This document shows, piece after piece, positions 8,545 to 18,295 of a stretch of DNA of 64,000 nt. Source of the DNA: Vibrio sp. J1-1 (lineage in GTDB: Bacteria; Pseudomonadota; Gammaproteobacteria; Enterobacterales; Vibrionaceae); contig NZ_JAKKCM010000001.1 in assembly GCF_021728395.1 (NCBI RefSeq), forward strand, positions 1 through 64,000, written 5' to 3'. The first letter of the stretch is position 1. Every line of letters begins with the position of its first letter. The notes below the pieces were generated by a model. The model was not told the origin of the DNA, searched no databases, and worked only from the letters and a program-made list of their open reading frames with translations. The position numbers and the translations under genes are program-made.

Positions 8545-10152
8545 TTATGCTTTACGATAAAGGTGAATCTCAGTTTGCAACCCTTTGTACAAGCTCCAGC
8601 ACATCAACACCAATACCAGTGTGAAAGGCAGGCCAGTCGTTATCGCGCCAGCTTGCAATGCTGTCAGGGCTTCAGAACCACCACCAAGTAGCAATGCAAT
8701 TGCAATAAGGCCTTCGACAATTGCCCAGAAGATACGTTGTCCGACTGGCACATCTTCTTTACCGCCCGCAGTGATACTATCAATCACAAGTGAACCCGAG
8801 TCAGAAGACGTTACAAAGAAAACCATGACCAGCAAGATACCAACAACAGATAGCAGCGTAGAAAATGGCAAATTCTCAAACATTTGGAACATCGCCAGAG
8901 ACACATCGCTGATACCATTTGCTAGCTCACCGACACCTGTCGTAGCCTGTTCTATTGCCGTTCCGCCCATAACACTTAACCAAACCATAGTGACTAAGGT
9001 TGGGATAAGTAATACAGCAGTGACGAACTCACGAACCGTACGTCCTTTTGAAACTCGCGCAATAAACATACCTACGAATGGTGACCAAGATACCCACCAC
9101 GCCCAGTAGAACACAGTCCAACCATGGAACCAGTCTGAATCTTCACGTCCGATCCAATTAGAAAGTGGCACAAAGTTATCAACATAGCCCAGCGTGATAT
9201 CGCCAAATGTATGCAAAATAGATAGCGTCGGTCCAATAACAACAAGTAACGCAACTAAACCTGCCGCGATTAGCATATTGATGTTACTTAATATTTTCAC
9301 ACCGCCATCCAGTCCTCGTGCCACTGAGATGACAGCAATACCGGTAACCACAACCACAAATGCTATTTGAGTTGAAATACCGCTTGAGACACCAAACAGA
9401 TGGCTAAGACCACCAGCGGCTTGTTGAGCGCCGAAGCCAAGAGAAGTTGCAAGACCAAAGATGGTTGCCAAAACGGCGAGAATATCGATGAAGTTACCAA
9501 TTGGACCCCAGCAACGCTCACCTAAAATTGGGAAAAATGCAGAACGGATAGTAAGTGGCAAGCCTTTATTATGTGCAAAAAAAGCCAAAGCCAGGCCAAC
9601 TACGGCATAGATCGCCCAAGGGTGTAAACCCCAGTGGTAAATCGTCGCACTTAGCGCCATTTGTTTTGCTTCTTCGGTATTGGCTGCCACGTTAAGTGGT
9701 GTTCCGTACCAGTCGGTGTAATACGCGACAGGTTCAGCAACGCTCCAGAACATCAGCCCTATCCCCATACCCGCAGCAAATAACATGCTAAACCAAGATA
9801 CCGTAGAGAATTCCGGTGTTGCGTTTACGCCTCCCAAACGAATTTTGCCCATTGGAGAAACAAGTAAAAATAAGCAAAACACTACAAACAAGTTACACCC
9901 GACCATGAAGAACCAGTCAAAATTGCTGATAGACCAGCTCCGAACGGCAATAAGCGCGTCTTTTGCTCCTTCAGGAAAAGTTAACGTCAAAATGATGAAC
10001 AATAAAATTAAGCTAGCGCTGATACCAAACACGGGGTTATGGATATCCATGCCAAAGATTTTGACATTGTCTTGCCCAGCACAATAATCCGTCTCGTATT
10101 TAACGGTATGAACGGATTTATATCTTCTTCGACTACTCACTATGCTTTTCAT
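8545..10152 (-). CDS. BCCT-family Na+-coupled betaine transporter
   Basis: The 535-residue membrane protein has about 12 transmembrane helices. It shows the BCCT signature FYWAWWVSWSPFVGMFIARVS and the motif AAGMGIGLMFWSVAEP; the GMGIG form is typical of Na+-coupled betaine carriers. It should bring glycine betaine or a related trimethylammonium compound into the cell. It sits 244 bases downstream of etfB on the same strand, after a large hairpin. It may therefore be the last gene of the dimethylglycine operon or have its own promoter. The short C-terminal tail suggests a catabolic rather than a strongly osmosensing carrier. Confidence 0.9.
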   Translation of the reverse strand: MKSIVSSRRRYKSVHTVKYETDYCAGQDNVKIFGMDIHNPVFGISASLILLFIILTLTFPEGAKDALIAVRSWSISNFDWFFMVGCNLFVVFCLFLLVSPMGKIRLGGVNATPEFSTVSWFSMLFAAGMGIGLMFWSVAEPVAYYTDWYGTPLNVAANTEEAKQMALSATIYHWGLHPWAIYAVVGLALAFFAHNKGLPLTIRSAFFPILGERCWGPIGNFIDILAVLATIFGLATSLGFGAQQAAGGLSHLFGVSSGISTQIAFVVVVTGIAVISVARGLDGGVKILSNINMLIAAGLVALLVVIGPTLSILHTFGDITLGYVDNFVPLSNWIGREDSDWFHGWTVFYWAWWVSWSPFVGMFIARVSKGRTVREFVTAVLLIPTLVTMVWLSVMGGTAIEQATTGVGELANGISDVSLAMFQMFENLPFSTLLSVVGILLVMVFFVTSSDSGSLVIDSITAGGKEDVPVGQRIFWAIVEGLIAIALLLGGGSEALTALQAGAITTGLPFTLVLVLMCWSLYKGLQTEIHLYRKA

Positions 10153-10282
10153 GCGATCCCTCTTTAGTGATTAACATATATTGAACGCTATTCAGTAACT
10201 CCTTTCCCTGAATCGTTCTTCGTCGTAAGTCATACCTAGTTGGATAAGTAATTGTTCAAGTACTTATTAACGTTGGTATTAA

Positions 10283-10331
10283 CCACGTAGGTACCGAAAT
10301 TTTGTTCTAATTATCGGTACCGTTTACGTGG
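10283..10331. repeat. Long imperfect inverted repeat between etfB and the BCCT gene
   Basis: The arms 10283-10297 and 10314-10331 share GGTACCGA/TCGGTACC and CCACGTA/TACGTGG, with a 3-base bulge and a 16-base AT-rich centre. It could be an RNA hairpin that dampens read-through into the transporter gene, or a regulator site for that gene. No clear T run follows on the minus strand. Confidence 0.5.
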
Positions 10332-10396
10332 ATATATTTTTTAGATGAACCTAATTGGGTTCAATAATTTGAATTCCTAACAAGTCAATTTTTTAG

Positions 10397-11191
10397 TTAT
10401 TTATTTACCACCCCTTCTTCAAGCAGTAAGTCATAGACTACCTGAGCCATTTCACTAACGGGCTGGTCTTTAAGGACTTTACCGCCTGTCGATTCTGCTT
10501 TTGCTGTCGCCGCCTTAAAACGGTCAGCCGCACTTTTAGCTTTCACGACTTTCAAACGCTTAGCTTTTGGCTTCGCGATACTTGTTTCCCAAGTTAGTCG
10601 CTCTTTATCCAGTTTCTTGCCTTCCACTTCTTCCGTGACAATGTCACATCGACGAGCTCGGCCAAATGCACTTTGTCGTGGTTCTTGTGCAGCAAAGTCC
10701 ACACTAGCGATAAATGGCAGAGATACGTTTAGCGCTCGACGCTGTCCCCTTGGTAGCGCTTGTAATACTCGTGCAGTACCGTTTTCCACCGACAAAATTT
10801 CAGCAATGCCCATAACAATTGGACACCCCAACTCTTGGGCAAGAAAGAAAGGTAACGTGCCTGAAGATTCACCATTTTCCGCGCGCATGCCCGTCAACAC
10901 GATATCGGGCATGTTATGACGAAAGTACGATGACAAGGTCTGAATGGCATCGTCCTGCTCTTCTTGGGCTAAAACACGAATCTGAGACAGCCCCATGCCG
11001 CTGTAGTATCCCAGCGCTGGCTCTTTTGGGTCACCAGCATGGAGCACCTCGACTTCGCTATCATCAAGATTCATGGCTAATTCAACTGCGCGAGCATCGG
11101 TGGCTGAACGACGCGCACGTCCCGTATCTGGGTGCGCACCGATGGAAACTAACGTACTAACACGTAGTGTGTCGGTTTGATTATGCTGCAT
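10397..11191 (-). CDS. Electron transfer flavoprotein beta-type subunit of the dgc locus
   Basis: The 264-residue protein has the ETF beta-subunit fold. It begins with a sugar-nucleotide-like strand region and carries the conserved RGQRRALNVSLPFI stretch. Its C-terminal part is unusually rich in Lys and Ala (KPKAKRLKVVKAKSAADRFK). In Pseudomonas the equivalent gene (PA5401, etfB) encodes the electron acceptor of dimethylglycine demethylase. It overlaps the end of etfA by 11 bases, so the two are translationally coupled. Confidence 0.85.
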   Translation of the reverse strand: MQHNQTDTLRVSTLVSIGAHPDTGRARRSATDARAVELAMNLDDSEVEVLHAGDPKEPALGYYSGMGLSQIRVLAQEEQDDAIQTLSSYFRHNMPDIVLTGMRAENGESSGTLPFFLAQELGCPIVMGIAEILSVENGTARVLQALPRGQRRALNVSLPFIASVDFAAQEPRQSAFGRARRCDIVTEEVEGKKLDKERLTWETSIAKPKAKRLKVVKAKSAADRFKAATAKAESTGGKVLKDQPVSEMAQVVYDLLLEEGVVNK

Positions 11192-12419
11192 CCTTCAGCT
11201 CCTTTGATTGATGGTGTTGAATAAGAGAAACCAACTCTCTTAAAAACTCATTACTATCAACAATCACACTCAGATCCGCGCGTTTGACCATGTCACAACC
11301 CGCATCTGTGTTTACAGCAATTACTTTTTCACAAGCACCAATACCTTGTAGGTGTTGAATTGCCCCTGAAATACCTACAGCAACATAGACTCGAGCGGTC
11401 ACCCAGCTACCTGTAGCACCAACCTGACGATCGCGAGGCATAAAGCCATCATCAACGGCTACACGGCTTGCACCTTCTGTAGCACCCAGAACATGCGCAG
11501 CTTCGTGGAATTTCTCCCAATCGTGGATACCGTTACCTGCAGACAGAATGAACTCTGCCTCGGTAAGTGGAATTGCCTGAGGATCCACCGCTACCGGACC
11601 GAGATCTTCGATACGTGATTCAACGCTATATGTGCCTTCAAATTCAACCGGAAGCACTTCGTGTCGGGTTTCATCAATTGGTAGCGCACACTCTTGAGCC
11701 AGCAGAAGCACTCGTGGTGTAACGCGTTTGATGTCGTGTCGAAGACCAGCTGCTCGACATACCGCATGCTCACTATCAACTTGCCACGCTTGCGTTGCAG
11801 GACGCTCATTAATCGCCGCTGACAGACGGGTACCAATCTCAAATCCACCCTGGATGCTATCCGGGAATAGCCAGTGCTTCGGTGAATATTGCGCTTCAAT
11901 ACTCGCCAAAACCTCGGCTCGCTGTTCCGGACTGTAGTGATCAAACACTTCATCCGGGATAGCGATTAAGCGGTCTACACCAGCAAGATCAAACTGTTCT
12001 TCTTTGTGAGTCCCGAAGACAACGGCCATCACCGCGCCTTCGCCTTCAGACTGTTTCACAAGTTGATGAGCTTGACCTAACACATCTTTGTCATGGCTGC
12101 TCAAACGACCACCTGGCATATCTGGCACAACCACAATGTAAAAGTCTGGAGACTCAACCTTGTGCAGTGGCAGTTCAACCGTTGCCTGACTGCCTTGACG
12201 AGCACCCATCATCGAGGTTGCAGCATTATTGTTCAGACGGTCGATACGTTTAATGCCATTCGGCCCAATAAAGCCAACACGATGTGGATAACGTCTAGTT
12301 AAACCGCTTGGTCCAATTTCTTCAATTGGCTGTACCATCAAACTCTCATGCTGCGGGTGTAGCCTATTGCGTCTAATCCACTCGACACGCGGGTCACGGC
12401 GTAAAATAAATTCTCCCAT
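11181..12419 (-). CDS. Electron transfer flavoprotein alpha-type subunit of the dgc locus
   Basis: The 412-residue protein resembles ETF alpha, with an N-terminal domain and the C-terminal FAD domain. The FAD-binding region includes RQVGATGSWVTARVYVAVGISGAIQHLQG and AVNTDAGCDMVKRADL. It has an N-terminal extension of about 80 residues (RRDPRVEWIRRNRLHP...), which is characteristic of the dgc-linked homologue (PA5400 type) and absent from housekeeping EtfA. With the beta subunit it passes electrons from DgcAB towards the quinone pool. Confidence 0.87.
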   Translation of the reverse strand: MGEFILRRDPRVEWIRRNRLHPQHESLMVQPIEEIGPSGLTRRYPHRVGFIGPNGIKRIDRLNNNAATSMMGARQGSQATVELPLHKVESPDFYIVVVPDMPGGRLSSHDKDVLGQAHQLVKQSEGEGAVMAVVFGTHKEEQFDLAGVDRLIAIPDEVFDHYSPEQRAEVLASIEAQYSPKHWLFPDSIQGGFEIGTRLSAAINERPATQAWQVDSEHAVCRAAGLRHDIKRVTPRVLLLAQECALPIDETRHEVLPVEFEGTYSVESRIEDLGPVAVDPQAIPLTEAEFILSAGNGIHDWEKFHEAAHVLGATEGASRVAVDDGFMPRDRQVGATGSWVTARVYVAVGISGAIQHLQGIGACEKVIAVNTDAGCDMVKRADLSVIVDSNEFLRELVSLIQHHQSKELKDAA

Positions 12420-12428
12420 GATCTTCTC

Positions 12429-14384
12429 CTACACACCGACGGTTTCTGACTCTGGCGTCCATACGTCCACCTGGTCATCGTTAATCTCTATCAGCATGTC
12501 AGCCACAAGCTCAGCGATGTCTTTCACCTCTGGCCTTGGCTCAACAACACCTTCAAGCATCGCGGTACATTGCTGACAACCTACCGCCACGAGATCGGCA
12601 CCTGTTTCACGGATGTCGTCCATACGCATATCCGCAATACGACGTTCGCCAGGGATATCAGTAATCGGGGCAGCACCGCCGCCACCACAACAACGGGAGC
12701 GGAAACCTGACCTTTCCATTTCAGCGATTTCAACACCCAGATGTTTTAGCACGGAACGAGGTGCTTCATATTCACCGTTATAACGACCTAAGTAACAAGG
12801 GTCATGGTAGGTAACTTTACCAACTGACAATGGTTTAAGACCGATCAGTCCCTTTTCAACTAACTGGTTGATAAAGGTGGTATGGTGCCAAACTTGGTAG
12901 TTAGGTTTTTCATTCTCAGGGTAGAAGTCCGGGTATTCGTTCTTCAAACAGTGGAATGCGTGAGGGTCCGTTGTCACGATGCAGTCAAAGTCGTACTTCA
13001 TCAACGTTTGGATGTTACGTTTTGCTAAACGCTGATAAGTTACGTCGTCACCTAGTCGGCGAGCAACATCACCACAGTCCAGCTCTTCATCGCCCAAGAT
13101 AGCAACATCAATCTTGGCTGCTTTGAGAATTTGTACCATCGACTTAAGAATGCGTTGGCTACGCATATCGAACGCACCATCAGACACCCAGAACAGAACA
13201 TCAGCACGTTTCACTTCTGACATCAGTTTGAGATCTTGGTCGGCTGCCCAGTTAGAACGTTTGTTCGGGTTGTGACCATTCGGGTTATCAGTGAAGATGA
13301 TGTTTTCCAGTACTTCTGCACCTTTGTTTGGTGTTTCGCCTTTTTCAAGCGTTAAGAAGCGGCGCATATCAACAATGGCATCCACGTGTTCAATCATCAT
13401 CGGACATTCTTCAACACAAGCGCGGCAAGTCGTACATGACCAAAGTGTTTCTGCGTTTAGCACACCACCAACGATGGGTTTGTGCGGGTCGCCTTTAGCA
13501 CATCCGGTTTCTTTACCTGGATACGGGCTACCAGCGTACTTTTCATCTGTACCACCAGCCAGTCCCACAACCATGTCTTGGATGAGCTTTTTCGGGTTTA
13601 GTGGCTGCCCTGCCGCAAATGCCGGACACACAGCCTCACAACGACCACACTGAACACACGCGTCAAATCCCAGTAATTGATTCCATTTAAAATCACTTGG
13701 GTTTTCAACGCCCAGCTTTTTAGCGTCAAGGTCTACTGGTTTTAAACCGGTTGAACGACCACCACCAAAACGCTCTGGACGACGGTGAAATGCTAAGTGC
13801 AGCGCACCAGCAAATGCGTGCTTCATTGGTCCACCCCAGCCCATACCGAGGAACATCTCACCGATACCCCATACGATAGCAGCAAGGAGAACAACCGCAG
13901 CAACCACGTTAAACACATCGCCAACCAATTGAGTCGCAGGCAGTGTCACAATGAAGAAACTCACCGAGAACATAATCAAGCTTTTCGGCAGCCTCATCCA
14001 CGGGCCTTTAGACAGGCGTGATGGTGGGTTTAGTCGACGTTTCGCGACGAACAATGCGCCGCAAAACATTAAACCAAGTGAACCAAGCAGTACCCAAGAT
14101 AAGATTTGCGGCTCTAGGTTAAACACGTGAACCGCGAAAATGAGTACAACTGACAGGACGAAACCACCTGCCGTTGCAACGTGGGTGTTAGACATCACTT
14201 TGTCGCGCGCTACCACGTGGTGCAAGTCTACGAGGTATCGACGCGGCATAGCCGCTAACCCAGAGAAGAAGGCAACACTTTCGGCTTGCCCTCTCCGCCA
14301 CATCATAATGCGGCGGAGCATCCCTATAACAGCCAGGGCTCCGGCTGTTATAAGTAAGATAGGAAGTAGTGACTCTAGGAACAT
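12429..14384 (-). CDS. dgcB: DgcB: membrane Fe-S oxidoreductase of dimethylglycine demethylation
   Basis: The 651-residue protein starts with several transmembrane helices. Two [4Fe-4S] clusters follow (CVQCGRCEAVCP and CTTCRACVEECP), then CCG-type cysteine-rich domains containing CYLGR and the RCCGGGG motif. This is the layout of DgcB (PA5399), the predicted electron-transfer subunit of N,N-dimethylglycine demethylase. It lies between dgcA and etfA with short gaps of 9 bases on each side. Confidence 0.9.
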   Translation of the reverse strand: MFLESLLPILLITAGALAVIGMLRRIMMWRRGQAESVAFFSGLAAMPRRYLVDLHHVVARDKVMSNTHVATAGGFVLSVVLIFAVHVFNLEPQILSWVLLGSLGLMFCGALFVAKRRLNPPSRLSKGPWMRLPKSLIMFSVSFFIVTLPATQLVGDVFNVVAAVVLLAAIVWGIGEMFLGMGWGGPMKHAFAGALHLAFHRRPERFGGGRSTGLKPVDLDAKKLGVENPSDFKWNQLLGFDACVQCGRCEAVCPAFAAGQPLNPKKLIQDMVVGLAGGTDEKYAGSPYPGKETGCAKGDPHKPIVGGVLNAETLWSCTTCRACVEECPMMIEHVDAIVDMRRFLTLEKGETPNKGAEVLENIIFTDNPNGHNPNKRSNWAADQDLKLMSEVKRADVLFWVSDGAFDMRSQRILKSMVQILKAAKIDVAILGDEELDCGDVARRLGDDVTYQRLAKRNIQTLMKYDFDCIVTTDPHAFHCLKNEYPDFYPENEKPNYQVWHHTTFINQLVEKGLIGLKPLSVGKVTYHDPCYLGRYNGEYEAPRSVLKHLGVEIAEMERSGFRSRCCGGGGAAPITDIPGERRIADMRMDDIRETGADLVAVGCQQCTAMLEGVVEPRPEVKDIAELVADMLIEINDDQVDVWTPESETVGV

Positions 14385-14393
14385 ACGCCCCCC

Positions 14394-16457
14394 TTACAGA
14401 TCTTTACATAGACGAAGTGCGTCGTAGAGAGCAGCGTGAGTATTGCGTTGTGAAACACAGTCACCCAAGCGCCACAGGATCATGCCGTCATTGTTTTGAG
14501 ATAAGACTGGTTGCGCCTGAGATGCAAACAAGGTTTCAACGTCGATTTGACCTTTGTTAACAGACTCTGCTTTCAACTCGTAGTAAAGCGCTTCATTCGG
14601 GCGAATGCCGTTTTCTACCACTACCTGATCAACAACACGTTCTTCTTTCGCACCCGTGTATTCGTTCTCTAAGAGAGCGATCAGGTTGTCACCTTCACGG
14701 TACACTTTCAGCAGTGCCAGATCCGACGTCATGATGACTTCTTTCTCATACAGACTGCGGTAGTACGTTGGGAAAGTCGTACCACCGATACCAACACCCG
14801 GTTTGATATCATCAGTAACGAGTTCAACCTGTGAGCCTTTAGACGTCAGGTAATCTGCCGCCGACATGCCAGAGAATTCACAAATAGTGTCGTAAACCAG
14901 AACATTCTTACCTGGTTCAACTGTGCCGTTGAGGATATCCCAAGAAGACACAACCAAACCTTCTTCAGCGCCCCAGTCTGGGTTCTGCTCGATGAATGGC
15001 GTACCACCAGTTGCAAGGATACAAACGTCAGGTTTAAGCTCACGAATCATGTCCGCGTTGGCCGCTGTCTCTAGGATAACCTCGACACCAAGACGATCTA
15101 ATTCCATTGCCAACCAACGTGTGATACCCGCCATCTGGTCACGTTGAGGGGCTTTCGCAGCAATGGTGATTTGTCCACCAAGCTCACTCGCTTTCTCAAC
15201 CAACGTCACTTTGTGACCACGTTCAGCTGCAACGCGAGCCGCTTCCATACCACCAGGACCACCACCAATCACGACAACTTTACGAATTGGCCCCGTGGTT
15301 TTTTCGATAAGATGAGGCATGCCCATATGTTCACGGGATGTCGCCGCGTTTTGGATACACAATACATCCAGGCCCATGTACTGACGGTCAATACAGTAGT
15401 TCGCACCAACACATTGACGAATTTGGTCGGTTTGGCCGAGTTTGATTTTGGTGATCAGGTGTGGATCCGCAATGTGCGCACGCGTCATACCAACAAAATC
15501 CACATAACCCGCTTCCAGAATACGTTTAGCTTGGTTTGGATCTTTGATGTTTTGCGCGTGGATAACCGGTACCGAAACCACTTCTTTAATACCAGCCGCC
15601 AAGTGTAGGAATGGCTCTGGCGGGTAGCTCATGTTAGGAATAACGTTTGCCAGGGTGTTGTGCGTATCACAACCAGAACCAACAACGCCGAAGTAATCGA
15701 CCATCTTAGTCGCATCGTAGTACGCCGCAATTTCTTTCATGTCGTCATGGTTCAAGCCATCAGGATGGAACTCATCACCAGTAATACGCATGCCAACAAC
15801 GAAGTCAGGACCAACCGCTTCACGTACCGCTTTTAGTACTTCCATACCAAAGCGCATGCGGTTTTCAAAACTGCCACCCCACTGGTCCGTACGTTTGTTA
15901 ACACGTGGAGACCAGAATTGGTCGATCATGTGCTGGTGAACCGCAGACAGTTCAACACCGTCTAAGCCACCTTCTTTCGCGCGAACGGCTGCTTTCGCGA
16001 AGTCGTCGATGATGCGCCAGATTTCTTCTTCTTCGATGGTCTTACATGTTGCGCGGTGCACTGGCTCACGTACACCAGACGGAGACATTAGGTTTGGCCA
16101 ATGCTCACCATCCCAACGAGAACGACGTCCCATGTGAGTAATCTGGATCATGATCTTGCCACCATGCTTATGCACAGCATCAGCTAGATTTTGGAAATGA
16201 GGAATGATGCGGTCAGTTGAAAGGTTAACTGAGCTCCACCAGCTTTGCGGGCTATCAATTGAGACCACACTTGAACCGCCACAGATACACAGACCACAGC
16301 CACCTTTGGCTTTTTCTTCGTAGTATTTTACGTAGCGATCGGTCGTCATACCACCGTCGGTTGCATAAACTTCTGCGTGCGCAGTACTGACAACACGGTT
16401 ACGAATGGTCGTTTTGTTAATTTTTAATGGTTGGAATAGAATATCGAACTGAGACAT
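14394..16457 (-). CDS. dgcA: DgcA: dimethylglycine demethylase, FMN/FAD subunit
   Basis: The 687-residue enzyme has an old-yellow-enzyme FMN barrel at about residues 1-350, then a cysteine segment (QCVGANYCIDRQ and LDVLCIQNA) for a 4Fe-4S cluster. A C-terminal NAD/FAD domain follows, with the GGGPGGMEAARVAAERG dinucleotide loop. This is the trimethylamine-dehydrogenase-like layout of DgcA (PA5398), which removes a methyl group from N,N-dimethylglycine to give sarcosine. Gene order and spacing with dgcB and the ETF genes agree with that role. Confidence 0.9.
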   Translation of the reverse strand: MSQFDILFQPLKINKTTIRNRVVSTAHAEVYATDGGMTTDRYVKYYEEKAKGGCGLCICGGSSVVSIDSPQSWWSSVNLSTDRIIPHFQNLADAVHKHGGKIMIQITHMGRRSRWDGEHWPNLMSPSGVREPVHRATCKTIEEEEIWRIIDDFAKAAVRAKEGGLDGVELSAVHQHMIDQFWSPRVNKRTDQWGGSFENRMRFGMEVLKAVREAVGPDFVVGMRITGDEFHPDGLNHDDMKEIAAYYDATKMVDYFGVVGSGCDTHNTLANVIPNMSYPPEPFLHLAAGIKEVVSVPVIHAQNIKDPNQAKRILEAGYVDFVGMTRAHIADPHLITKIKLGQTDQIRQCVGANYCIDRQYMGLDVLCIQNAATSREHMGMPHLIEKTTGPIRKVVVIGGGPGGMEAARVAAERGHKVTLVEKASELGGQITIAAKAPQRDQMAGITRWLAMELDRLGVEVILETAANADMIRELKPDVCILATGGTPFIEQNPDWGAEEGLVVSSWDILNGTVEPGKNVLVYDTICEFSGMSAADYLTSKGSQVELVTDDIKPGVGIGGTTFPTYYRSLYEKEVIMTSDLALLKVYREGDNLIALLENEYTGAKEERVVDQVVVENGIRPNEALYYELKAESVNKGQIDVETLFASQAQPVLSQNNDGMILWRLGDCVSQRNTHAALYDALRLCKDL

Positions 16458-16474
16458 GATTTACCCCTGTACCA

Positions 16475-16498
16475 GCCTCGCTTGCGAACAAGCAAGGC
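16475..16498 (-). other. Hairpin between the DUF5943 gene and dgcA
   Basis: A 10-bp stem with one mismatch (16475-16484 with 16489-16498, loop CGAA) lies 18 bases before the dgcA start. No T run follows. It may act as an mRNA processing or stabilising element within the operon. Confidence 0.35.
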
Positions 16499-16539
16499 GG
16501 TCTTCCTTGACTGACTTACAAATGGATTGATATTGGTGT

Positions 16540-17073
16540 TTAGCCGATTGGTGTTACTTCAAAGACGCCGTAATCACACCCTTCCTCAGCACCACTTTGT
16601 GTTTGTACTGCTTTGGTTTTCACTGACAAACCTAAGCTCTCAGCGATTTGGTCGATTGCGCCAGCGAACCAGCCTGTAAACATGTAATCAACTTTGCGGT
16701 TAACTTTTCCGTACTGGTATACGAAACATGAATTTTCTAAACGAACTCGCGCTTCACCTTTCGCAATATCAAGGTGCTCAGTGACAAAGAAACCCCAGCC
16801 GCGTTGAGATAAGCGTTTCATGTAATGTTCAAATACGGCATCGCCAGAAAGGCCGTGTTCTTCGGCTTCTTTCTCACACCAGTAGTAAGCGGACTTGTAG
16901 CCAGCTTTGTACAAAATATCTGCGTAACGCTCCGCACCGATCTCTTCTTCAATACCCATATGGTTATTTACAAAAAAGTGACGCGGTACATACAACATTG
17001 GTAAGGCATCCGTTGTCCATACCCCTGTTTCGTCATCGACCAAGATTGGCATTTCAGGTGCGTGTGTACTCAT
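16540..17073 (-). CDS. DUF5943-type protein of the dgc locus
   Basis: The 177-residue soluble protein matches the gene that sits between the dipeptidase-like gene and dgcA in Pseudomonas (PA5397 type). It contains FVTEHLDIAKGEARVRLENSC and a C-terminal EEGCDYGVFEVTP. The fold resembles V4R/heme-NO-like small-molecule domains, but this is only an impression. Its biochemical role is unknown. Strict conservation next to dgcA suggests a part in demethylation or formaldehyde handling. Confidence 0.75.
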   Translation of the reverse strand: MSTHAPEMPILVDDETGVWTTDALPMLYVPRHFFVNNHMGIEEEIGAERYADILYKAGYKSAYYWCEKEAEEHGLSGDAVFEHYMKRLSQRGWGFFVTEHLDIAKGEARVRLENSCFVYQYGKVNRKVDYMFTGWFAGAIDQIAESLGLSVKTKAVQTQSGAEEGCDYGVFEVTPIG

Positions 17074-17143
17074 ATCGTATTCTTCCTTTTATACAATTAA
17101 CTAACTCGTTATATATTTATATTTTTATGGTGAAACGCTGTGG

Positions 17144-18121
17144 TTATTCACCCCACACTTCGCCTAGCACGCGAAGCCAGTTTTCGCCCATGATCTTGCG
17201 AACTTGAGTTTCAGAGAAACCGTAACGCAACAGTGCTTCTGTTAAATTAGGGAACTCACCTAATGTACGAATGCCTTCAGGGTTAATGATTTCGCCAAAG
17301 TTGGTTAGTCGGCGTGCATAACCTTTGTCATGCGTTAACCACTCGAAGAAAGGCTGACCGTGACCTTGTGTGAAATCAGTACCGATACCGATTTGGTCTT
17401 CACCAACCAGGTCAAAGATGTAAGCGATCGCTTCAACGTAGTCATCAATCGTTGAATGAATGCCGTTTTTAAGAAAAGGTGCGAACATCGTTACACCAAC
17501 AAAGCCGCCATGGTCTGCGATAAATCTCAGTTCTTCATCTGACTTGTTGCGCGGGTGATCTTTTAAACCACTAGGTAGACAATGTGAGTAACAAACTGGT
17601 TTTTCAGAAGCCAGAATCACTTCTTTGGAAGTCTTAGCGCCCACGTGCGATAGGTCACACATGATGCCCACTTTATTCATTTCCGCGACAATCTCGTGGC
17701 CGAAACCAGACAAACCACCGTCACGCTCATAACAACCGGTACCAACCAGGTTCTGAGTGTTGTAACACATCTGAACAACGCCAACACCCAGGTCTTTAAA
17801 GACTTGCACATAGCCAAGCTGGTCTTCAAAAGCATGAGCATTTTGAAAGCCCATCATGACGCCGGTTTTACCCTGCTGCTTCGCTTTGCGGATGTCGTCA
17901 GTCGTGCGAACTTTAAGCACCAAATCATTGTTTTCTTCAAGAAGGTTATTCATCTCAACGATATTGTTTACCGTATTCTGAAAGCCTTCCCAAACTGAAA
18001 CTGTACAGTTTGCAGCAGTGATGCCGCCTTTGCGCATATCTTCAAACAGTTCTCGGTCCCACTTCGCGATAACTAGGCCATCAATCACTATCGAATCATC
18101 ATGCAAGTCCGTTGCGTTCAT
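17144..18121 (-). CDS. Dipeptidase-like (renal dipeptidase family) protein of the dgc locus
   Basis: The 325-residue protein belongs to the membrane-dipeptidase family (peptidase M19). The metal-region motifs CDLSHVGAKTS and CYSHCLPSGLKDHPRN are present. The N-terminal HxD pair that normally binds zinc (DGHxD in typical members) is replaced by the segment IDGLVIAKWD. The same change is my recollection for the Pseudomonas homologue PA5396, so it looks like a subfamily trait and not a mutation. It may be an enzyme with a different metal site or substrate. It is the first gene of the dgc operon. Confidence 0.82.
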   Translation of the reverse strand: MNATDLHDDSIVIDGLVIAKWDRELFEDMRKGGITAANCTVSVWEGFQNTVNNIVEMNNLLEENNDLVLKVRTTDDIRKAKQQGKTGVMMGFQNAHAFEDQLGYVQVFKDLGVGVVQMCYNTQNLVGTGCYERDGGLSGFGHEIVAEMNKVGIMCDLSHVGAKTSKEVILASEKPVCYSHCLPSGLKDHPRNKSDEELRFIADHGGFVGVTMFAPFLKNGIHSTIDDYVEAIAYIFDLVGEDQIGIGTDFTQGHGQPFFEWLTHDKGYARRLTNFGEIINPEGIRTLGEFPNLTEALLRYGFSETQVRKIMGENWLRVLGEVWGE

Positions 18122-18250
18122 TTTTAAATCCTATTCTTCCCTTTCCTCGTTAGCCTCCAGAATAGGTATTACGGTCGATTAAAAGTGTTCTAAAAACGGC
18201 ATTCCGAATCCCTTTTGCGTAACGCCACGCGACAAACTGCAAACCAAAAA

Positions 18251-18283
18251 AAACCGCCATCCTGCTGGATGGCGGTCTTTTTT
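18251..18283. terminator. Strong intrinsic terminator after the GbdR-type gene
   Basis: A perfect 10-bp stem (18253-18262 with 18267-18276, loop TGCT) is flanked by A and T runs, so it can work in both directions. It ends the regulator transcript and insulates the dgc operon promoter at about 18122-18250. Confidence 0.88.
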
Positions 18284-18295
18284 AGAACAAACGAC

